In this document: in pieces, positions 59,352 through 64,000 of the stretch
How positions within the stretch are numbered: the first letter of the stretch is position 1
Layout of the letters: every line of letters begins with the position of its first letter
Assembly: GCF_003635045.1 (NCBI RefSeq)
Contig: NZ_RBXT01000001.1
Coordinates: 1,426,001-1,490,000 of the forward strand
DNA from: Terracoccus luteus
GTDB lineage: Bacteria > Actinomycetota > Actinomycetes > Actinomycetales > Dermatophilaceae
Direction: 5' to 3'
Length of the DNA stretch: 64,000 nt
Notes under the pieces: model-generated
The model's database searches: none
Told to the model about the DNA's origin: nothing
The model's input: only the letters and a program-made list of their open reading frames with translations
Translations under genes and position numbers: made by a program

Positions 59352-60541
59352 TCAACTTCGCCCAGATCGGCAACGACCTCTACACGGGCAAGCGCTCGAT
59401 CGACTTCGTGAAGCGCCAGAAGACCTGGTACCTGCTGTCGTCGGTGCTCATCGTGCTCGCCCTCGTCGGCATCTTCGCCCGCGGCCTCAACTTCGGCATC
59501 GAGTTCAGCGGTGGCTCCGAGTTCCGCGTCTCCGGTGCGGCCTCGACCGAGAGCTACGAGGAGAAGGCCCGCGACGCGATCGGCCAGGCCGGCATCGGCG
59601 GCAACGTCGAGACGACGATCATCGGTCAGAACACCGTCCGCGTGCAGACCGAGGCCGCCCAGGACCGCACCGCCGCCGCCCAGGAGGCCCTGGGCCAGGA
59701 GTTCGGGGTGCCGGAGAACCAGGTGAGCTCGACGCTCATCGGCCCCAGCTGGGGCGAGTCGGTCAGCCGCCAGGCCATCCAGGGGCTGCTCGTCTTCCTC
59801 GTGCTCGTCACCATCGTCATGGCCCTCTACTTCCGCACGTGGAAGATGGCCGTGTCGGGTCTCGTGGCGCTGCTGCACGACCTCGTCATCACCGTCGGCA
59901 TCTACGCCCTCTTCGGGTTCGAGATCACACCGTCGTCGATGATCGGCTTCCTCACCATCCTCGGCTACTCGCTCTACGACACGGTCGTCGTGTTCGACAA
60001 GGTGCGCGAGAACACGGCCGAGGCGTTCCAGACGCGGCGCATGACCTACCGACAGGCGGCCAACCTCGCCGTCAACCAGACCCTCGTGCGCTCGATCAAC
60101 ACGACCGTCGTCGCGCTGCTGCCGATCGCCGCCGTGCTCGTCGTCGGCTTCACGCTGCTCGGCCCGGGCACCCTGCTCGACCTGTCGCTCGCCCTCTTCA
60201 TCGGCATCGCGGTGGGCGCGTACAGCTCGATCTTCATCGCGACGCCGCTGCTCGTCGACCTGCGTCGCAACGAGCCCGCGGTCGTCGAGCTCGACCGCTA
60301 CGTCGCCAAGCACGCCGACCGCCGCCCCGTGCGTGTCGGTGCCGGTGCCGGTGCACGCGCCGGTGAGGATGCCGGTCAGTCGGCGCCCGTCGGATCAGCC
60401 GGCGCCGACGTGACCGGTGCCGCCGGCAGCTACGACGAGCGGGCCGACGGTGCGCCCGAGCCCGCCGGCCGGCCGCTGCACCGCTACGTGCAGGCCGGGC
60501 CGCGCAACCAGCCGAAGCGCCCGCCGAAGTCGAAGCGGTGA
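59348..60541 (+). CDS. secF: Protein translocase subunit SecF
   Basis: A 397-aa SecF starting at ATG 59348, overlapping the secD stop. The motifs GLNFGIEFSGGSEFRV, TIVMALYFRTWKMAVSGLVALLHD-type helix, SMIGFLTILGYSLYDTVVVFDKVREN and the following INTTVVALLPIAAVLVVG are complete. The C-terminal 90 residues are hydrophilic (Gly/Ala-rich, then basic RNQPKRPPKSKR) and cytoplasmic. It works with SecD and YajC. Confidence 0.95.
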   Translation: MINFAQIGNDLYTGKRSIDFVKRQKTWYLLSSVLIVLALVGIFARGLNFGIEFSGGSEFRVSGAASTESYEEKARDAIGQAGIGGNVETTIIGQNTVRVQTEAAQDRTAAAQEALGQEFGVPENQVSSTLIGPSWGESVSRQAIQGLLVFLVLVTIVMALYFRTWKMAVSGLVALLHDLVITVGIYALFGFEITPSSMIGFLTILGYSLYDTVVVFDKVRENTAEAFQTRRMTYRQAANLAVNQTLVRSINTTVVALLPIAAVLVVGFTLLGPGTLLDLSLALFIGIAVGAYSSIFIATPLLVDLRRNEPAVVELDRYVAKHADRRPVRVGAGAGARAGEDAGQSAPVGSAGADVTGAAGSYDERADGAPEPAGRPLHRYVQAGPRNQPKRPPKSKR

Positions 60542-61170
60542 GCGACCACGAGCCCGACGCTGCTGCCGGTGCCGCCGGTGCCGCCGGTGCCGCCGGTGCC
60601 GCGGATGATGCCTCCCACGGCACCGCCACGGGCGACGGGACCGGGCTGACCGGCATCCAGCAGCTCGTCGCCAGCAAGCTGCGTGACATCCCCGACTTCC
60701 CCCAGCCGGGCGTCGTCTTCAGAGACTTCACGCCGCTGCTCGCCGACGGTGCGGCACTCGGGGCGCTGGTGCGCGACACCGCCGCCCGGTACGCCGGACG
60801 GGTCGACGTCGTCGTCGGTATCGAGGCGCGGGGGTTCATCCTCGCCGCCGCGGTGGCCTACGAGCTCGGGCTCGGCATGGTGCCGGTGCGCAAGGCGGGC
60901 AAGCTGCCGGGAAAGACCTACCGGCAGTCGTACGCCCTCGAGTACGGCACGGCCGAGATCGAGGTGCACACCGACGCCTTCCCGCCCGGGCAGCGGGTGC
61001 TCGTGCTCGACGACGTCCTCGCGACGGGCGGCACCGCGGAAGCGGCGTGCTCGCTGATCGAACGGGCCGGCGCCAGCGTCGTGGCCGTCGAGGTCGTGCT
61101 CGAGCTGGCCTTCCTCGAGGGGCGCCGGCGGCTCGGCGACCGCACCGTCAACGCCCTGCTGACGGTCTGA
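60538..61170 (+). CDS. apt: Adenine phosphoribosyltransferase
   Basis: A 210-aa purine-salvage enzyme making AMP from adenine and PRPP. The body starts at IQQLVASKLRDIPDFPQPGV and holds VVGIEARGFILAAAVAYELG and the PRPP loop VLVLDDVLATGGTAEAA. The first 37 residues are an Ala/Gly extension from a GCCGGTGCC tandem repeat (60559-60603). The GTG at 60538 overlaps the secF stop, but a start near GTG/CTG codons around 60640 would give the normal family length. Confidence 0.93.
   Translation: MSDHEPDAAAGAAGAAGAAGAADDASHGTATGDGTGLTGIQQLVASKLRDIPDFPQPGVVFRDFTPLLADGAALGALVRDTAARYAGRVDVVVGIEARGFILAAAVAYELGLGMVPVRKAGKLPGKTYRQSYALEYGTAEIEVHTDAFPPGQRVLVLDDVLATGGTAEAACSLIERAGASVVAVEVVLELAFLEGRRRLGDRTVNALLTV
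60559..60603 (+). repeat. 9-bp tandem repeats at the apt 5' end
   Basis: GCCGGTGCC recurs four to five times in a row, encoding AGA/GAA repeats in the N-terminal extension of Apt. Related GGTGCCGGTGCC tracts occur at 60340 in the secF tail. Confidence 0.8.
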
Positions 61171-61184
61171 CGCGCGGCCGGGCC

Positions 61185-61190
61185 TAGACT
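61185..61190 (+). promoter_or_regulatory. -10 box, leaderless start of rsh
   Basis: TAGACT ends 6 nt before the ATG at 61197. Confidence 0.5.
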
Positions 61191-61196
61191 CTCTGC

Positions 61197-63479
61197 ATGA
61201 GTGAGGATGTCCAGGCCGGGCTCTCCACGCCGTCGCGCGTGAGGGCCCGCTTCGCCCGCTTCGGGGCGACGCGGCCGACGGGCAACCCGGTGCTCGAGCC
61301 CCTCATGACGGCTGTCCGACAGGCCCACCCGAAGGCCGACCTGAGCATCATCGAGCGGGCCTACGCGGTCGCCGAGCGGGCGCACGACGGCCAGATGCGC
61401 AAGAGCGGCGACGCGTACATCACGCACCCGCTCGCGGTGACGACGATCCTCGCCGAGCTCGGGATGACCCCACCGACGCTCGCGGCCGCCCTGCTGCACG
61501 ACACGGTCGAGGACACCGCCTACAGCCTCGACGAGCTGCGGCGCGACTTCGGCGACGAGATTGCCATGCTCGTCGACGGCGTCACCAAGCTCGACAAGGT
61601 GACCTACGGCGAGGCCGCGCAGGCCGAGACCGTTCGCAAGATGGTCATCGCCGTGGCCCGCGACATCCGCGTGCTCGTCATCAAGCTCGCCGACCGGCTG
61701 CACAACGCCCGTACGTGGCGCTACGTCAGCGCCGAGTCGGCCGCCCGCAAGGCGAACGAGACCCTCGAGATCTACGCGCCGCTCGCGCACCGCCTCGGCA
61801 TGAACACGATCAAGTGGGAGCTCGAGGACCTCTCGTTCGCGACGCTGTACCCCAAGGTGTACGACGAGATCGTGCGCCTCGTCGCCGAGCGCGCCCCCGC
61901 CCGCGAGGAGTACCTCACCGGGGTGCGCAACCAGGTGACGCAGGACCTCGACGCCGCCCGCATCAAGGCGAGCGTCACCGGGCGACCGAAGCACTACTAC
62001 TCCGTGTACCAGAAGATGATCGTGCGCGGCCGTGACTTCGAGGAGATCTACGACCTCGTCGCGGTGCGGGTGCTCGTCGACACGGTGCGTGACTGCTACG
62101 CGGCGCTCGGGGCGCTGCACTCGCGGTGGAACCCGGTGGCCGGGCGCTTCAAGGACTACATCGCGATGCCGAAGTTCAACATGTACCAGTCGCTGCACAC
62201 GACGGTCATCGGCCCGCAGGGCAAGCCGGTCGAGATCCAGATCCGCACCCACACGATGCACCGCCGCGCCGAGTACGGCGTCGCCGCCCACTGGAAGTAC
62301 AAGGACCAGGCCGTCAGCGGGGGCCCCGCCCGCCCCGGGGAGGCCGTGCCGCAGAACGACATGGCGTGGCTGCGCCAGCTGCTCGACTGGCAGCGCGAGA
62401 CCGAGGACCCGGGTGAGTTCCTCGACTCGCTGCGCTTCGAGATGGGCAGCAGCGAGCTCTACGTCTTCACGCCCAAGGGGGCCGTCATCGGCCTGCCCGT
62501 CGGTGGCACCCCCGTCGACTTCGCCTACGCCGTGCACACCGAGGTCGGCCACCACTGCATCGGCGCGCGGGTCAACGGCCGCCTCGTCCCGCTCGAGTCG
62601 ACCCTCGAGAACGGCGACGTCGTCGAGGTGCTGACGAGCAAGGCCGACGGCGCCGGCCCGTCACGCGACTGGCTGCAGTACGTCAAGAGCCCGCGGGCGC
62701 GCAACAAGATCAAGGCGTGGTTCAGCAAGGAGCGCCGCGAGGAGGCCATCGAGGCCGGCAAGGACAGCATCGTCAAGGCGCTGCGCAAGCAGAACCTGCC
62801 GCTGCAGCGCATCATGAGCCACGACTCGATGACCGCCGTCGCGAACGACCTGCGCTACCAGGACATCGACGCCCTCTACGCCGCCGTCGGCGAGAGCCAC
62901 GTCTCGGCCCAGCACGTCGTCGGCAAGATCGTCGCCGCCCTCGGAGGGGTGGAGGGCGCGACCGAGGACCTCGCCGAGGCGACGGTCCCCAACCGCGCCG
63001 CCCGCCGCCGCGGGGGAGACCCCGGCGTCGTCGTCGTGGGCATGAGCGACGTGTGGGTCAAGCTGGCCAAGTGCTGCACGCCGGTGCCGGGCGACCCCAT
63101 CCTCGGCTTCGTCACCCGCGGCAACGGCGTGTCGGTGCACCGGGTCGACTGCACGAACGCCGACCAGCTGACGGCCAACCCCGAGCGCCTCATCGAGGTC
63201 GAGTGGGCGCCGAGCTCGGCGAGCGTCTTCCTCGTGCAGCTGCAGGTCGAGGCCCTCGACCGCAACCGGCTGCTCAGCGACGTCACCCGGGTGCTCAGCG
63301 ACCAGCACGTCAACATCCTGTCGGCGTACGTGCAGACCTCGCGCGACCGGATGGCCATCTCGCGCTTCACCTTCGAGATGGGCGACCCGGCCCACCTCGA
63401 CCACGTCATCAAGGCCGTGCGCAAGATCGACGGGGTCTTCGACGTCTACCGCGTCAACGGCGGCAAGTCGACCGCCTGA
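61197..63479 (+). CDS. relA: Bifunctional (p)ppGpp synthetase/hydrolase (RelA/SpoT, Rsh)
   Basis: A 760-aa alarmone enzyme. The HD hydrolase domain (about 45-200) keeps [15 protein letters not shown] and LLHDTVEDT, so hydrolysis is likely active. The synthetase domain (about 255-370) shows [14 protein letters not shown] and [23 protein letters not shown] (about 405-465; [17 protein letters not shown]) and C-terminal ACT domains complete the protein. It follows apt by 26 nt, the conserved secDF-apt-rsh order. Start at ATG 61197. Confidence 0.97.
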   Translation: MSEDVQAGLSTPSRVRARFARFGATRPTGNPVLEPLMTAVRQAHPKADLSIIERAYAVAERAHDGQMRKSGDAYITHPLAVTTILAELGMTPPTLAAALLHDTVEDTAYSLDELRRDFGDEIAMLVDGVTKLDKVTYGEAAQAETVRKMVIAVARDIRVLVIKLADRLHNARTWRYVSAESAARKANETLEIYAPLAHRLGMNTIKWELEDLSFATLYPKVYDEIVRLVAERAPAREEYLTGVRNQVTQDLDAARIKASVTGRPKHYYSVYQKMIVRGRDFEEIYDLVAVRVLVDTVRDCYAALGALHSRWNPVAGRFKDYIAMPKFNMYQSLHTTVIGPQGKPVEIQIRTHTMHRRAEYGVAAHWKYKDQAVSGGPARPGEAVPQNDMAWLRQLLDWQRETEDPGEFLDSLRFEMGSSELYVFTPKGAVIGLPVGGTPVDFAYAVHTEVGHHCIGARVNGRLVPLESTLENGDVVEVLTSKADGAGPSRDWLQYVKSPRARNKIKAWFSKERREEAIEAGKDSIVKALRKQNLPLQRIMSHDSMTAVANDLRYQDIDALYAAVGESHVSAQHVVGKIVAALGGVEGATEDLAEATVPNRAARRRGGDPGVVVVGMSDVWVKLAKCCTPVPGDPILGFVTRGNGVSVHRVDCTNADQLTANPERLIEVEWAPSSASVFLVQLQVEALDRNRLLSDVTRVLSDQHVNILSAYVQTSRDRMAISRFTFEMGDPAHLDHVIKAVRKIDGVFDVYRVNGGKSTA

Positions 63480-63486
63480 CCCGGCG

Positions 63487-63518
63487 CACCGGCATGCGTG
63501 ACGGGCCGGATGCCGGTG
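63487..63518 (+). terminator. Hairpin between rsh and the convergent cyclophilin gene
   Basis: CACCGGCAT and ATGCCGGTG form a perfect 9-bp stem with a 14-nt loop. Its right arm contains the octamer GGATGCCG that recurs throughout the window. Confidence 0.6.
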
Positions 63519-63532
63519 ACGCGCGCGCCCGC

Positions 63533-64000
63533 TCAGGTGATGCGGACCCCCACCTCGATGTGCGTGCGCTTGGCCGGGCGGCCGTCGAGCGGTGCGCCCG
63601 GGTCCTGCGGTCGCACGCCGCCGGCGGCGATGCGGTCGAGGGTGCGGAGGCCGATGGGCAGGATGCGCCCGAAGACGGTGTAGTTCGGCCGCAGCACCGA
63701 GTCGGCCCAGACGAGGAAGAACTGGCTGCCGTTGGTGTCGGGCCCGGCGTTGGCCATGGCGAGGGTGCCGCGGGGGTAGACGACGCGCTCACCGGTGGGA
63801 TCGGTCGGCGACGGCGGCAGGAACGTCGGCAGCTCGTCCTCGTACCGGTAGCCCGGGCCGCCCGCGCCCGTGCCGCTCGGGTCACCGCACTGGAGCACCG
63901 AGAGCGTCGGGTAGGTCGTCAGGCGGTGGCAGATCGTGTCGTCGTAGAACTTCGAGCGCAGCAGGTGCAGGAAGCTCTGCACCGTGCAGGGGGCGACGGC
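63533..64000 (-). CDS. Cyclophilin-type peptidyl-prolyl isomerase (partial, runs off right edge)
   Basis: The minus-strand ORF is open to the window end and gives the last 155 residues of a cyclophilin. Core segments are APCTVQSFLHLLRSKFYDDT, ICHRLTT, LQCGDPSGTGAGGPGYRYEDE, GTLAMANAGPDTNGSQFFLV and RPNYTVFGRILPIG. Most of the fold is present; the N-terminus, which in this family often has a lipoprotein signal and linker, is outside the window. It converges with rsh, which is the usual arrangement in relatives. Confidence 0.92.
   Translation of the reverse strand, partial: AVAPCTVQSFLHLLRSKFYDDTICHRLTTYPTLSVLQCGDPSGTGAGGPGYRYEDELPTFLPPSPTDPTGERVVYPRGTLAMANAGPDTNGSQFFLVWADSVLRPNYTVFGRILPIGLRTLDRIAAGGVRPQDPGAPLDGRPAKRTHIEVGVRIT

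Overview
The window is about 64 kb of high-GC actinobacterial chromosome. The gene content points to the Micrococcales, most likely the Intrasporangiaceae/Dermatophilaceae (Janibacter, Terrabacter, Knoellia, Phycicoccus): a thrS-HIT-pgsA-patA-pimA phosphatidylinositol mannoside operon, a ruvCAB-yajC-secDF-apt-rsh core block, very many GTG starts, overlapping stop/start codons, and TANNNT -10 boxes placed 6 to 9 nt before start codons. The family assignment is inferred from gene order and style; no rRNA or marker comparison was possible.

Positions 1-5950 are an accessory region with visibly lower GC and short, mostly unknown genes: a partial ORF at the left edge, two hypotheticals, a three-helix membrane protein, another hypothetical, a SigE-family ECF sigma factor with a membrane partner, and a VapBC toxin-antitoxin pair. 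A short sequence with consensus ACGTCCGCTYMTGCCGC recurs between these genes, always in the same orientation whichever way the genes point, so that most genes or operons sit alone between two copies. This gene-cassette-like layout is the strongest candidate for an undescribed system in the window.

Positions 5950-13950 carry two coupled DUF1707 membrane proteins, msrB, a split NHEJ-like pair (LigD-type polymerase and LigC-type ATP-dependent ligase), an alpha/beta hydrolase, a RibD-type reductase, a PPK2 polyphosphate kinase and a BrkB-family membrane protein. A Gly-Cys-Val tRNA operon (14085-14354) and a crcB pair of fluoride channel genes follow.

Positions 15800-20910 hold a GAF/Fis-type regulator divergent from an operon of amidohydrolase, DUF59 protein, Zn alcohol dehydrogenase and ABM-domain protein. 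This matches the accessory half of mimABCD/prmABCD propane monooxygenase clusters, but no monooxygenase genes are present. Next come a secreted M43-type protease, the oleA-oleBC-oleD long-chain olefin operon (22222-26914, minus strand), a second LigD-type polymerase, a glutathione peroxidase, pabB-pabC, a PGPGW membrane protein, tRNA-Val(CAC), a GH13 alpha-glucosidase and three small enzymes.

Positions 35230-41633 form a lipid-catabolism locus: TetR and acyl-CoA oxidase facing thiolase, FabG4-like reductase and MaoC hydratase. From 42862 to the right edge the genome is core: thrS and the PIM lipid operon, pdxS, a secreted metalloprotease, kynU, pdxT, yebC, ruvCAB behind a LexA box, yajC-secD-secF, apt, rsh and a partial cyclophilin.
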